From: an uncultured Prevotella sp.
Lineage (GTDB): Bacteria > Bacteroidota > Bacteroidia > Bacteroidales > Bacteroidaceae
Direction: 5' to 3'
Length of the DNA stretch: 45,353 nucleotides
Assembly (NCBI GenBank): GCA_900317685.1
Contig: ONHQ01000025.1
Span: 1-45,353, forward strand
Shown here: positions 24,457 through 33,605 of the stretch, in pieces
How the letters are laid out: each line of letters opens with the position of its first letter
Numbering within the stretch: position 1 is the first letter of the stretch
The notes under the pieces: generated by a model
The model's database searches: none
Told to the model about the DNA's origin: nothing
Seen by the model: the letters and a program-made list of their open reading frames with translations, nothing else
Position numbers and translations under genes: made by a program

Positions 24457-25962
24457 CTAATATTGTGTGTTTTCAGGATCCCAGTTTGCCCAGCCTGCTG
24501 TCCAGTCAGTGCCATCGGCGAAGGCTCCGGCAGTCTTGGAAAGTTTCTGGTTGGCCTCGATGATGCTCTTGATGCCGTCCCAGGTCATAGCAGTCCAGTT
24601 GAGGATGCTGTTGTTGTTGGCAGCGAGCATGAAGAACGAGCTGGAGAACGATGGTTTGGAAGCATCGGTGGTCTTTGTCTTGTAGTTGTAGAGATGATCC
24701 TCGTAAATCTTGTTGAAGTCAGAGCCCGCGATGGTCATGCCTGCGAAGATGTTGTTCTGCAGTTTCATCAAACCTTTTGTGGCAGAGCCCTGCGTGTCAC
24801 CTTTCTCGTTGTCGAGGATGATGCCGATAGGCCAGCCTACGAATACGCTGTTGAGCACGTTGAGGCGAGAGTTGCGGCGGATGTGCATGGCAGCCTGGAA
24901 CTTACCCATTGACGAGCCATTGCCGGGGTTCATGCCACCACCGTTGATATAGTCAGTGGTGTTCTGGAAGTTGGCATCGAAGGTCGTCGGACCCAGGATG
25001 GTCATATACTTCAGTGTAGCGGTCGTGTAGGGCTCTGCCGTAGAGCCGCTGGCATTGTTGTCGCTTTCGAAGCTGTTGCTCTGTGAGGCATCTGCAATTT
25101 TGGAGTCACGGACGCTTAGCCCATAGGTTACGCTGCCGGCGAATCCGTTGTCGGTGTCGAAGTCATCGTCCCATCCGCGGTAAGCGATGAGGTGCTGGCA
25201 GTTCACCGTGCCACCGAACCACTCGTAGGAGTCGTCGTTGGAGTAGCTCACCTGCACGTGGTCGATGGTCGTTCCGGCTCCCACGGATCCGAGAGTCAGG
25301 CCATTGATCTCCTGGTCTTTTTGGAAAGGATAGCCAGCGAACTCAATGCGCACATACTCCAGGTCGCCAGAGTTGTCGTTGGCATCAGTGCCTCCGTGCT
25401 TGGTGCGGGGACCTCCCTCGATCTGTTGGTTGAGCACGCCGTTGTTGTTAGGAGCCTTTCCGCAGAGGATGATGCCGCCCCAGTCACCGGGCTTCCGGCT
25501 ACCGGCAGCCATCTCAGAGGTGAAGACGATAGGGCTTGTCTGTGTGCCTTTGGCGATGAGCTTGCCGCCCGGCTCGGCGATGAGGGCAGCCTTGGTGTCC
25601 TTGTCGCCCTTGATGACGGTGCCCGGCTCGATGGTCAGTTCAGCACCGTCAGCGATGTACACCCATCCTTTGAGCAGGTAGGTGCCTTTCTTAATAGTCT
25701 GCTTGCCCTTGAAGACGAAGTTCTGGTCGCCGTTGCCGATGACGACACCGTTGGCATCGTCCTTGCCGTTGTCGTCGAAGAGAATGTGATCGCAGGCTTT
25801 GAAGCCACCGTCGGTGGACCAGTTGTAGACGACAGACGTTCCGCCGTTGTTGCCGCCGTTGTTGCTGCCGCCATTGTCGTCGTTGTCACTGCTGCACGCT
25901 GTCATCGAGGCAGCGAGGGCCAGGATGCCCATGCATCCTAAAAACATCTTTGTTGCTTTCAT
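24457..25962 (-). CDS. Surface lipoprotein with right-handed beta-helix-like repeats, TonB-receptor partner
   Basis: A 501-aa protein with lipoprotein Cys23 (MTACSSDNDDN), an acidic surface-export-type start and a Gly/Asn linker (GGSNNGGNNGG). The body has YLLKGWVYIADGAELTIEPG, GGKLIAKGTQTSPIVFTS and GDWGGIILCGKAPNNNG, the recurring form of secreted Bacteroidota beta-helix lipoproteins encoded beside TonB receptors. It lies 99 bp downstream of the TonB receptor gene on the same strand, so the two probably form an outer-membrane receptor and substrate-binding pair. No enzymatic motif is evident. A role in phosphate or phosphorylated-compound uptake is inferred only from the neighbourhood. Confidence 0.8.
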   Translation of the reverse strand: MKATKMFLGCMGILALAASMTACSSDNDDNGGSNNGGNNGGTSVVYNWSTDGGFKACDHILFDDNGKDDANGVVIGNGDQNFVFKGKQTIKKGTYLLKGWVYIADGAELTIEPGTVIKGDKDTKAALIAEPGGKLIAKGTQTSPIVFTSEMAAGSRKPGDWGGIILCGKAPNNNGVLNQQIEGGPRTKHGGTDANDNSGDLEYVRIEFAGYPFQKDQEINGLTLGSVGAGTTIDHVQVSYSNDDSYEWFGGTVNCQHLIAYRGWDDDFDTDNGFAGSVTYGLSVRDSKIADASQSNSFESDNNASGSTAEPYTTATLKYMTILGPTTFDANFQNTTDYINGGGMNPGNGSSMGKFQAAMHIRRNSRLNVLNSVFVGWPIGIILDNEKGDTQGSATKGLMKLQNNIFAGMTIAGSDFNKIYEDHLYNYKTKTTDASKPSFSSSFFMLAANNNSILNWTAMTWDGIKSIIEANQKLSKTAGAFADGTDWTAGWANWDPENTQY

Positions 25963-26004
25963 CTTATTGTTGTTAAGAGTGATAATCTTTCTTTTCTTTA
26001 TATT

Positions 26005-26068
26005 TTCTATAGCTTCTTTAGCTTCTATAGCCTCTATAGCTTCTATAGCCTTTATAGTCTTCTATAGC
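26005..26068. repeat. 9-bp tandem repeat (ttctatagc)
   Basis: Seven 9-bp units (ttctatagc, ttctttagc, ttctatagc, ctctatagc, ttctatagc, ctttatagt, and after one extra base ttctatagc) lie between the TonB receptor and the lipoprotein gene. The last unit includes the receptor TAG stop (plus 26062-26064). It is a likely slippage-prone microsatellite in the intercistronic region. Confidence 0.85.
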
Positions 26069-28875
26069 TTGACTGTGACAGAGGCCTGCAGGTTGCGTCC
26101 GGGCTTATAACGTCGGGTGACCTCCTGTACTTTCTTGCTGCTGCCGTTGCTGCTTACCGTGGTGAACTGCTTGAAGGTGATATTCTGGTTGAGCAGGTCG
26201 CGGGCGGCGAGCTTCAGTTCAACACGCTTGCCGAAGCGCTTGCTCACGGTCAGGTCGATGGCGTCGCGCGGCATCTCATAGCTGTTGGGCACCTTCACGT
26301 TCTTGTCCATGCCTTCCGAGCGACCGACGCCGACGATGCGCTTGCCGATGCGGTTGTAGAGTAGGGCGATGTCGAGGTCGAGCGGCTGGTTTTTGTAGAA
26401 CAGACCTGTGTTGATCAGATAGGGCGATTGTCCCTGCATGGCACGGCTCTCTTCGTTGCTGCCCGGTTCGAAGTTGACACGGCTGTGGATGAGTGAGCCG
26501 TTGAAACTCCAGTTCAGGTCGGGCAGTCCCATGAAGGCGAGGTTCTTGCGGATGTCGAGCTCCAAGCCGTAGTTGTTGGCTGAGCGGGCATTGGCATAGG
26601 AGTAGATGACATCGGTGCCGCCCGCCATGGTATAGACCCACTCGATGGGCGAGTCGAAGTGCTTGTAGAAGGCTGCTAAAGATATCATCTCGCCGCGGCT
26701 GGGATACCACTCATAGCGTAGGTCGAGGTTGTCGATATAGCAGTTCTTCAGGTTGAAGTTACCCTCTACGTTGCTTGCCAGGTCGAAGTCGTAGTAGACC
26801 GATGGCGAGACCTCGCGAAACTCCGGGCGGTTGACACTGCGGCCATAGCTGAGCCGGATTTGGTTTTTCTCGTCGAGCTTATAGGTGGCGTTAGCAGATG
26901 GGAAGAGGTCGCTGTGACGATAGTAGTGGCTCTCGTGGCTCGTCTCATAGGATTTGCTGTTGGAGATGAGTTCCATCTGGTTGTATTCAAAGCGGACACC
27001 GGCATGGATATCCAGTCTGCCAAAGGGGAGAGCAGCACTGACATATCCAGCCCCCAGTGTGTTGTGTCCGCTGTAGTCATTGATCTTGTTGACATCTTCG
27101 AGCAAGTAGAGCTTGTCGGCACCGTAGTTGTCGGCATTGCTCAGCAGGCTTGTCATCTCCATCGAGCGGAATCCGCTGGGCAGGCTGTTGCCTTCGGCGT
27201 TGTACCAATACATGAAGTTGCGGGTGGTGTACTTACGGGTGCGGTACTCGCCGTAGGCACCCACCTTCACCTTAGGTTGCCAGTCACCGAAGGCAAACTG
27301 ATGCTCGTCGTTGACATTGGCAGAGACGATGTGCTCGTCGAGAGAGGTCCACTCGCGCGAGATGTCGTTTTGATAGAGCCACACATAGTTGTCGCTCTTG
27401 CTGTCATCCTCGTTGTAGAGGATGTATTTACGACGGTCAGGCAACCGGCGATTGGCATACGCATAGCCGACGCTCCAATCAAGTGCATCGCCACTGAGGG
27501 TATGGCGGCCGGTTATCTGACCGGTATAGGTTGTTCTGCTACGATAGTAATATTCTGCCGAGCGTTCGGGCTCGGACTGGGCACTGAGGCCTTCACGCCA
27601 GGTGTATCGGTTGTTGCCGATCTGGTTGAAGACGTTCTTGAACTGGTATTTGTTCTTGCCGCTGGCACTGAGCAGGGTCATGTTGAAGAGCGCGCCGAGA
27701 CGTACGTTGTGGTTGTACTGGTTGTCGGTGGAGAGACGCAATGGGTTGGAGCGGTCGTTTTCGGTGTCGTAGGCTCCATAGAAATTGTTGAGCATGTCGC
27801 GATAGACGCGGTACTCGTTGGTGTAGTTCACGGCGGCGATGGCGCCGAGCTTTCCGGCGGGCAGTGTCCAGCTATGGCTCCAGTCGGCAGCGAGCTTCAA
27901 GTCGCCCCAGGGATGTTGGTTCTTCACTGCCCAGTCGTTGTTGAGGTGGTTGTCCGAGAGGCTGTACATGGTGTTGCCGCCGCTGTTCTTTCCGAGGTTG
28001 GCCAGGGTAGCGTCGATACCGCCGTGGAGCGAGCGCAGTCCGTTGTCGAAGCCGAGGAAGTCGGTGCGGCTCTGCTTGGTGGCAAGGAAACTCTTGAAGG
28101 CAGACGCACTGTTCCAGTTGCCGCCCACAGAGACGTGAAAGGCATTCTCCAAGGGAATCTCTTTGGTATCGATCATGATGAAGCCACCTGTGTAGTCGGC
28201 AGGATATTCCGGCGTCGGAGACTTCACGATGGTGAGGTTGTCGATCTGGTTGCTTGGAATCATGTCGAAAGAGAAGGCTCGCTGGTCGGCCTCACTGCTG
28301 GGCACGGCACCACCATTCATCCACACATTATTATATCGTTGGGCCAGGCCACGCACCATGACGAATTTGTCGTCGATAAGGCTCACACCGGGCACGCGGC
28401 GGATGACTTCGCCGGCGTTGGCGTCTTGGGTGAGCTTGATATCCTGGGCCGAGATGTTGCTCACGATGACGGGACTGTTTTTTACTTCGAGCACGGCGGC
28501 CGTGACCGTATTTCTTCGTTTCACGCCGGTCACCGTGACTCCTTTCAGTTGCTGTTCATCGGGCTTCAGTGCGACGGTGAGAACGTCTTCTGCTGCTGAG
28601 GCCTTTGAGAGAACCCCGTCAATGGTTGTATTCTTGTACCCCACGTATTTCACCAAGAGGGTGTAAGGCGTGGTGGTCGAGAGATGGTCAAAATGAAATT
28701 GTCCGTCGGTGTCGGTGACAGTCTTCGTGTCAGTGCCTTGCAGGCTGACGACTGCACCGATGAGCGGTTCTTTTGTCTTGGCGTCGACCACACGTCCGAC
28801 GATGCTCTGTGCCTGGGCGGTAGTGACGGCTATCAGCAGCACGGTGGCTGCTATTCCCCTTTGTAGCTTTCTCAT
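26062..28875 (-). CDS. TonB-dependent outer-membrane receptor with carboxypeptidase-like N-domain
   Basis: A 937-aa protein with a signal peptide (AVTTAQAQ), a CarboxypepD_reg-like domain (SIVGRVVDAKTKEPLIGAVV, about 24-105), a plug with SPVIVSNISAQDIKLTQDAN, GEVIRRVPGVSLIDDKFVMV and VRGLAQRYNNVWMNG, and a beta-barrel ending in VTVKL. It is not of the SusC type (no SusC signature, no SusD partner). The partner is the beta-helix lipoprotein downstream. The substrate is unknown. A degenerate copy of the putative Pho-like motif lies upstream, and a Pit-PhoU gene precedes it, hence a suggested link to phosphate. Confidence 0.9.
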   Translation of the reverse strand: MRKLQRGIAATVLLIAVTTAQAQSIVGRVVDAKTKEPLIGAVVSLQGTDTKTVTDTDGQFHFDHLSTTTPYTLLVKYVGYKNTTIDGVLSKASAAEDVLTVALKPDEQQLKGVTVTGVKRRNTVTAAVLEVKNSPVIVSNISAQDIKLTQDANAGEVIRRVPGVSLIDDKFVMVRGLAQRYNNVWMNGGAVPSSEADQRAFSFDMIPSNQIDNLTIVKSPTPEYPADYTGGFIMIDTKEIPLENAFHVSVGGNWNSASAFKSFLATKQSRTDFLGFDNGLRSLHGGIDATLANLGKNSGGNTMYSLSDNHLNNDWAVKNQHPWGDLKLAADWSHSWTLPAGKLGAIAAVNYTNEYRVYRDMLNNFYGAYDTENDRSNPLRLSTDNQYNHNVRLGALFNMTLLSASGKNKYQFKNVFNQIGNNRYTWREGLSAQSEPERSAEYYYRSRTTYTGQITGRHTLSGDALDWSVGYAYANRRLPDRRKYILYNEDDSKSDNYVWLYQNDISREWTSLDEHIVSANVNDEHQFAFGDWQPKVKVGAYGEYRTRKYTTRNFMYWYNAEGNSLPSGFRSMEMTSLLSNADNYGADKLYLLEDVNKINDYSGHNTLGAGYVSAALPFGRLDIHAGVRFEYNQMELISNSKSYETSHESHYYRHSDLFPSANATYKLDEKNQIRLSYGRSVNRPEFREVSPSVYYDFDLASNVEGNFNLKNCYIDNLDLRYEWYPSRGEMISLAAFYKHFDSPIEWVYTMAGGTDVIYSYANARSANNYGLELDIRKNLAFMGLPDLNWSFNGSLIHSRVNFEPGSNEESRAMQGQSPYLINTGLFYKNQPLDLDIALLYNRIGKRIVGVGRSEGMDKNVKVPNSYEMPRDAIDLTVSKRFGKRVELKLAARDLLNQNITFKQFTTVSSNGSSKKVQEVTRRYKPGRNLQASVTVKL

Positions 28876-28911
28876 TGTTACTGATTGTATCCTTACTTAT
28901 GTTTTCTGTTG

Positions 28912-28981
28912 CAAAGTTAGCAGATAGATGTTTCCTTTTGATGTCCATGTGTTTACAATGGATAGACGTAAGTACTACAAT
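28912..28981 (-). promoter_or_regulatory. TonB receptor promoter with weak Pho-like motif
   Basis: The -7 box TAACTTTG is plus 28919-28912 on the minus strand, with no TTG at -33. Plus-strand TGTCCATGTGTTTACAAT (28942-28959) resembles the Pit motif with one gap and ends 23 bp from the -7 box. A second CTACAAT lies 22 bp from the first TTACAAT. Confidence 0.4.
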
Positions 28982-28995
28982 CCTATGACACAAAA

Positions 28996-29028
28996 AGCCG
29001 TGCCCGGCAGTCTCTGCTGGGCACGGCT
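28996..29028 (-). terminator. Terminator of the Pit-PhoU gene
   Basis: A stem AGCCGTGCCCGGCAG/CTGCTGGGCACGGCT (15 bp with one G-U pair, 3-nt loop), followed on the minus strand by tttttgtg. It lies about 60 bp past the Pit stop. Confidence 0.85.
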
Positions 29029-29089
29029 ACAACGATTACACAATTGTCAAATAAATATGGGAAGGCCCTTTTGGGCTTGAGAGAGTCTG

Positions 29090-31342
29090 TTAGTTCTCAA
29101 TGAACTTCTTGGCAGCACGCAACTGGTGGCGCATGATGTTGAGGAACTCATCGGTCTCCTGCAGAATGTTGAGGTAGACGAGAGACACCTGAAGCATCTT
29201 CGTGTCAGACGACTGCTGGATGTGGTCGATGAGGCTTTTGCGCAGTGTCGACAGTTCGTCGCGGCAGAGATCAGCCTCGGAGAGAATGTCGCGGTAGTCA
29301 TCGTACTTGCCGTTGGTGATCATGTCCTGCGTCATGTGCATGAGGTCGTTGACCTTCTGGCGCACGGGCTGGAACTCATGGACATACTCGTTGGGGATTG
29401 GGTTGAAGTTGTTGTCGACATGCTCGCGTACCGGCTCGAGCATACGGCGCAGGCAGTAGATGAACTGCTGGTCGGAGTTGGCCCCAAGGTGGAACCAGGT
29501 GTTGCGCTCGATGGCAATGTCCTGTGGTGACTTCTTCAGTCCGAGCATCTCCTGACGACGGTATTTCTTCAGGTTGTCCTGTTCTTTATGGAGAGACTTG
29601 CGGCAACGGCTAAGCTCACGTGTGCTCTGTCCGTTGAAGCCGTCCATGATCTTGTTGAACATGTCAAGGGCATATCGGTTCATATTGCACTGCGTGCTGC
29701 TCACACGCTTCTGAAGCATGTCCCAAACGAGCTCGGGGTCGCGGGTGCGCATCATCAGCCGGAAGCTGTCCTCGTCCTTGGCCTCCATCTCTTTCTTCTT
29801 CTTGTATTGCTGGTTGCTGTGCCAAAGCAGGTAGACGACGAGTGCCATGAAACCTACTTGCAGTACGATGCCGCCATACCACATGATCAGTGCCACCAGG
29901 GAACAGGTGATGAAGGCTACGCCGGCTGTGATGAACCAACCACCGATGACGCTCAGCACACCAGTGACACGGAACACGGCACTCTCACGACTCCATGCAC
30001 GGTCGGCAAGACTTGAACCCATAGCGACCATAAACGTCACGTAGGTGGTAGACAACGGCAACTTGTGGTTGGTACCGAAGGTGATCAGCATGGAGGCAAT
30101 CACCAAGTTCACGGCGGCACGCACCACGTCGAAGGCGGCTTTGTCATCGACAAGCTCCACCTCGTTGGCGTTGAAACGGCTGTTGATCCAATTGCGCAGG
30201 GAAGCGGGGAAGATATGTGCCACGCTCTCCACGCCCCACTGGCAGAAACGGACGATGGCACGGGCTGCCTTGGACGAACCGAACATCTCGTCGCCCTCGT
30301 CCTGACGGGCCAGGTCCACAGAGGCCTTGATCACGTTTTGGGCTTTCTTAGAAGTACCCATTGCCACGATCATGATGATGCCGGCTGCCATCAGATAGAA
30401 AGGAGGAGTCTTGGCACTCTCCATCAACGATTTCATCATGAACGTGTCTACACCGGCACCGTGAGCGTTGGCGGCATAGTCCTGATAGGAAGCCAGACCG
30501 GCCAAAGGAACACCGATGAAGTTCACAAGGTCGTTGCCGGCAAAGGCCATGGCAAGACCGAAGGTGCCCATGAGCACGACAAACTTGAAGATGTCGATGC
30601 GGCACAGATGCAGGACTTCCATGACGATGGTAGAGCCAATGAATGTATAGATCAGCAGCAGGTTGATGTTGCTGTTGATATAGTCGCGCACGCTCTCGCT
30701 GACGTAGGGACTGTTGCCGACACCTTTCATAAAGATGAAGTAGGCCAGCACGGTGAACGAGATGCCACCGAAAATGGCGATGGCGTAGCGGCTGTGCTTC
30801 TTGTAGTTGAATGTGAATACCACACGGCTGATCCACATCACAATCATGCCGACGACAAACGAGATCGCCACGCTCACAAAGATGGCGATGATCACGCTCA
30901 GGGCCTTGTCGGAGTTGAGCAGCATGCCATAGTCAAGACTCGGGTCGCCCATGATCTTCAATGTCGAAATCATGAACGCGCCACCGAGGAACTCGAAGAC
31001 CAGTGATACCGTGGTCGACGTGGGCATGCCTAATGAATTGAACACATCGAGGATGATGACATCCGTGACCATGACGGCCAGGAACACGGTCATCACCTCA
31101 TGGAAGGAATAACGGGCCGGCATCATGATGCCGTGGCGCGCAATGTCCATCATTCCCGATGACAGCACGGCTCCTAAGACCACAGCGACGGAGGCAATGA
31201 TGAGCACCGTGCGGAATGTTGCCACACGAGCACCTACGGCCGACTGCAGGAAGTTCACCGCATCGTTGCTCACACCCACGAACAAGTCGAAGACCGCCAG
31301 ACAGAGCAGGAAGATGACGATACACAAATAAATTGTTTCCAT
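29090..31342 (-). CDS. Inorganic phosphate transporter (Pit/PHO4) fused to a PhoU-like domain
   Basis: A 750-aa protein. Residues about 1-480 are the PHO4 permease with paired signatures FDLFVGVSNDAVNFLQSAVG near the N-terminus and FAGNDLVNFIGVPLAG in the middle, where the GANDxxN-type motif lines the phosphate path. After a last membrane segment (MALVVYLLWHSNQQYKKKK), residues about 530-750 form a soluble helical domain like PhoU/DUF47 (QFIYCLRRMLEPVREHVDNN, LRRSLIDH-type helices). Function: low-affinity phosphate uptake with a built-in regulatory domain. It has its own promoter with 11-bp repeat elements and its own terminator. Confidence 0.9.
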   Translation of the reverse strand: METIYLCIVIFLLCLAVFDLFVGVSNDAVNFLQSAVGARVATFRTVLIIASVAVVLGAVLSSGMMDIARHGIMMPARYSFHEVMTVFLAVMVTDVIILDVFNSLGMPTSTTVSLVFEFLGGAFMISTLKIMGDPSLDYGMLLNSDKALSVIIAIFVSVAISFVVGMIVMWISRVVFTFNYKKHSRYAIAIFGGISFTVLAYFIFMKGVGNSPYVSESVRDYINSNINLLLIYTFIGSTIVMEVLHLCRIDIFKFVVLMGTFGLAMAFAGNDLVNFIGVPLAGLASYQDYAANAHGAGVDTFMMKSLMESAKTPPFYLMAAGIIMIVAMGTSKKAQNVIKASVDLARQDEGDEMFGSSKAARAIVRFCQWGVESVAHIFPASLRNWINSRFNANEVELVDDKAAFDVVRAAVNLVIASMLITFGTNHKLPLSTTYVTFMVAMGSSLADRAWSRESAVFRVTGVLSVIGGWFITAGVAFITCSLVALIMWYGGIVLQVGFMALVVYLLWHSNQQYKKKKEMEAKDEDSFRLMMRTRDPELVWDMLQKRVSSTQCNMNRYALDMFNKIMDGFNGQSTRELSRCRKSLHKEQDNLKKYRRQEMLGLKKSPQDIAIERNTWFHLGANSDQQFIYCLRRMLEPVREHVDNNFNPIPNEYVHEFQPVRQKVNDLMHMTQDMITNGKYDDYRDILSEADLCRDELSTLRKSLIDHIQQSSDTKMLQVSLVYLNILQETDEFLNIMRHQLRAAKKFIEN

Positions 31343-31370
31343 AAATGATAAGTTATATTCTTTTTGTGCG

Positions 31371-31447
31371 CAAAGTTAATCAGTGTATATTACAAGTGGT
31401 TTAAACACATATTACAATAGTGTTCACATGTATTACAATCATGTTAC
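31371..31447 (-). promoter_or_regulatory. Pit promoter with candidate Pho-box repeats
   Basis: The -7 box TAACTTTG is plus 31378-31371. Upstream, plus-strand 31421-31447 starts TGTTCACATG and continues with TTACAAT and ATGTTAC, 23 of 27 positions identical to 39642-39668. TTACAA recurs with an 11-bp step (about 31433, 31444) and also at about 31391 and 31412. The repeat period and location resemble PhoB half-sites; this is inference. Confidence 0.6.
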
Positions 31448-31589
31448 AAATAGAAATTGACTGGCTCTTTTTGTTATATGTAGTATTTGAGTCGAGTTTT
31501 TGGAAAAACAAACTGAAGGGGGAATCAAAAAATGAGGAAGAACGCAATAATTTGTGAATGCGGAATGTCGTATTATGAATTATTTCTTG

Positions 31590-31597
31590 TAACTTTG
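31590..31597 (+). promoter_or_regulatory. Predicted -7 box of the serine acetyltransferase gene
   Basis: TAACTTTG without a well-placed TTG. The predicted transcript start is near 31604, ahead of all three candidate ATGs. Confidence 0.45.
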
Positions 31598-31658
31598 CGC
31601 ATGAATCCACAATGAAATGAGAAGGGAGACAACCCTTTTTTATCGAATGACGAATATT

Positions 31659-32591
31659 ATGGAAGACAATGATATATTCTTAAAGAGCGTGGAGATGATG
31701 ACACGTGTCTCTGACGATGAGCGCCGGATGGCCCCGCAGGGCGATGCTCCGTTGCCATCGGTCGAAGCACTGCGCGAGATGGTGGAACTGGTGAAGATGG
31801 TCGTCTTCCCCGGCTTCTTCGACAAGCGGCAGATCGACAGCGACATCCGTTCCTACCATATCGGCGTGAACATGGAGAGACTCTGTAGCCTCATGCGCAA
31901 GCAACTGACCTTGGCTCTTTGTGCCGATGGCAGCGATGAGCGCAGTGCCGAGACGGAGGCCGCAGAGAAATCCTTAAAGCTGATCGGACAACTACCACTC
32001 ATCAAGCATCTGCTCTACACCGACGTTGAGGCTATCTTCGACGATGATCCGGCAGCCTCTTCGCATAGTGAGGTCATCTTTTCCTATCCAGTCATTCATG
32101 CCATGATTCACTATCGCTTCGCTCATGTACTTCATGAGATGGGTATCCCTGTTATACCTCGTATCATCACTGAGCAGGCACATGCCAATACGGGTATCGA
32201 TATCCATCCGGGTGCCAAGATAGGGGAGTACTTCTCCATCGACCACGGTACGGGTGTAGTTATCGGTGAGACTTGCGTCATTGGCAATCATGTGCATCTC
32301 TTCCAAGGTGTCACACTCGGTGCGGCACACACTGAGAATCCTTATTACACACTCCATCAGCAGCCCAGCGAGGAGACGCGGCGCGACCGCTCGCGTCTTG
32401 TGCCCCGCCATCCGGTGCTTGAAGATCATGTCACGGTTTACTCCAACTCGACATTGTTGGGGCGTATCACCATCGGGCATGATACGGTCATCGGCGGTAA
32501 TGTGTGGCTCACTCACAGCGTGCCGGCCAACTCCACCATCATGCAGAGTAAGGCGATGGATGTGAGCTTTACCGGTGGACTGGGGATTTAA
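31659..32591 (+). CDS. Serine O-acetyltransferase
   Basis: About 310 aa from 31659 (MEDNDIFLKS); alternatives are 31647 and 31617. A helical N-terminal region (VELVKMVVFPGFFDKRQID) is followed by the CysE-type left-handed beta-helix of hexapeptide repeats: HPGAKIGEYFSIDHGTGVVIG, ETCVIGNHVHLFQGVTLGA, with the active-site His in SIDHGTG, then a GHDTVIGGNVWLTHSVPANS end. It transfers acetyl from acetyl-CoA to L-serine, the first step of cysteine synthesis. The longer C-terminal repeat section with an inserted loop (TLHQQPSEETRRDRSRLVPR) is as in Bacteroidota homologues. No cysteine synthase gene is adjacent. Confidence 0.88.
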   Translation: MEDNDIFLKSVEMMTRVSDDERRMAPQGDAPLPSVEALREMVELVKMVVFPGFFDKRQIDSDIRSYHIGVNMERLCSLMRKQLTLALCADGSDERSAETEAAEKSLKLIGQLPLIKHLLYTDVEAIFDDDPAASSHSEVIFSYPVIHAMIHYRFAHVLHEMGIPVIPRIITEQAHANTGIDIHPGAKIGEYFSIDHGTGVVIGETCVIGNHVHLFQGVTLGAAHTENPYYTLHQQPSEETRRDRSRLVPRHPVLEDHVTVYSNSTLLGRITIGHDTVIGGNVWLTHSVPANSTIMQSKAMDVSFTGGLGI

Positions 32592-32645
32592 GAAAAGCAA
32601 GATGACGAACCCGTCATGATATAGAAACTTTATTATTTCTCATGT

Positions 32646-33587
32646 ATGAAGAAAAAGAGTATTGTCAAAGAGTTGCGTGACTACCTGATGATCACGATAG
32701 CCATGGTTTCCTATTGTATCGGGTGGAACGTGTTTCTGTTGCCCAACAACATCACCACGGGAGGCGTGCCGGGTATCTCCTCTGTCGTCTACTGGGGTAC
32801 GGGCATTCCGGTGCAGGTGACTTATTTTGTTATCAATGCCTTTTTGTTGATTGCTGCTCTGAAAATCCTGGGATGGAAGTTCTGCGTGAAGACGATCTAC
32901 GCTGTGGTGGTGCTGACTTCACTGACCGCCTTGGCGCGCCATAATCTTGCCGACACGCATCTGCTGTCCGACCAGCCGTTCATGGCAAGCATCATCGGCG
33001 CCATCTTCTGCGGCAGCGGCGTGGGACTGGGACTGGCCAACAACGGATCCACGGGCGGCACGGACATTGTGGCTGCCATTGTCAACAAGTACCGCGACAT
33101 CTCTTTGGGGCGTGTCATCATGCTCTGCGATATTGTCATCATCACCTCTTCTTATCTTGTTCTTCACAACTGGGAGCAGGTCATCTATGGCTATGTAGTG
33201 CTGATGGTCACCGCGTTCTGTATCGACCAGGTTGTCAACTCCATGCGTCGTAGCGTGCAGTTTTTCATCATCTCGGACAAGTATCGCGAGATAGCCTCGC
33301 GCATCGCTGTCTATCCCCATCGTGGTGCTACGGTCATCGAAGCTCATGGCTTCTATACGGGTCATCAGGTGAAGATGCTCTTCATCATGGCCAAGCGTCG
33401 TGAGAGCAATACCATTTTCCAGATCATCAACGACATCGACCCTCGTGCTTTCGTCACTCAGACCAATGTCATTGGTGTCTATGGTGAGGGCTTTGACAAG
33501 TTCAAGGTGCATAAGATGACCAAGAACGGTTACGAGATCATCAACCGCGAGAGAGCTGAGATAGAAAAACTCGAAGGACAAAACTAA
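32646..33587 (+). CDS. YitT family membrane protein (DUF161/DUF2179)
   Basis: A 313-aa protein with about five to six membrane segments (starting MKKKSIVKELRDYLMITIAM; VFLLPNNITTGGVPGISSVV; GLGLANNGSTGGTDIVAAIV) and a soluble C-terminal DUF2179 domain (RGATVIEAHGFYTGHQVKML). These motifs are diagnostic of the YitT family, whose transport or sensing role is not settled. It starts 54 bp after the serine acetyltransferase stop and may be co-transcribed with it. Confidence 0.92.
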   Translation: MKKKSIVKELRDYLMITIAMVSYCIGWNVFLLPNNITTGGVPGISSVVYWGTGIPVQVTYFVINAFLLIAALKILGWKFCVKTIYAVVVLTSLTALARHNLADTHLLSDQPFMASIIGAIFCGSGVGLGLANNGSTGGTDIVAAIVNKYRDISLGRVIMLCDIVIITSSYLVLHNWEQVIYGYVVLMVTAFCIDQVVNSMRRSVQFFIISDKYREIASRIAVYPHRGATVIEAHGFYTGHQVKMLFIMAKRRESNTIFQIINDIDPRAFVTQTNVIGVYGEGFDKFKVHKMTKNGYEIINRERAEIEKLEGQN

Positions 33588-33605
33588 ATACGCTATCAAT
33601 CGTCT

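Noticed and set aside
26860-28599. A 579-aa plus-strand ORF antisense to the TonB receptor gene
   Set aside because: The receptor on the minus strand has clear domains throughout. The antisense frame has no motif, start signal or promoter.
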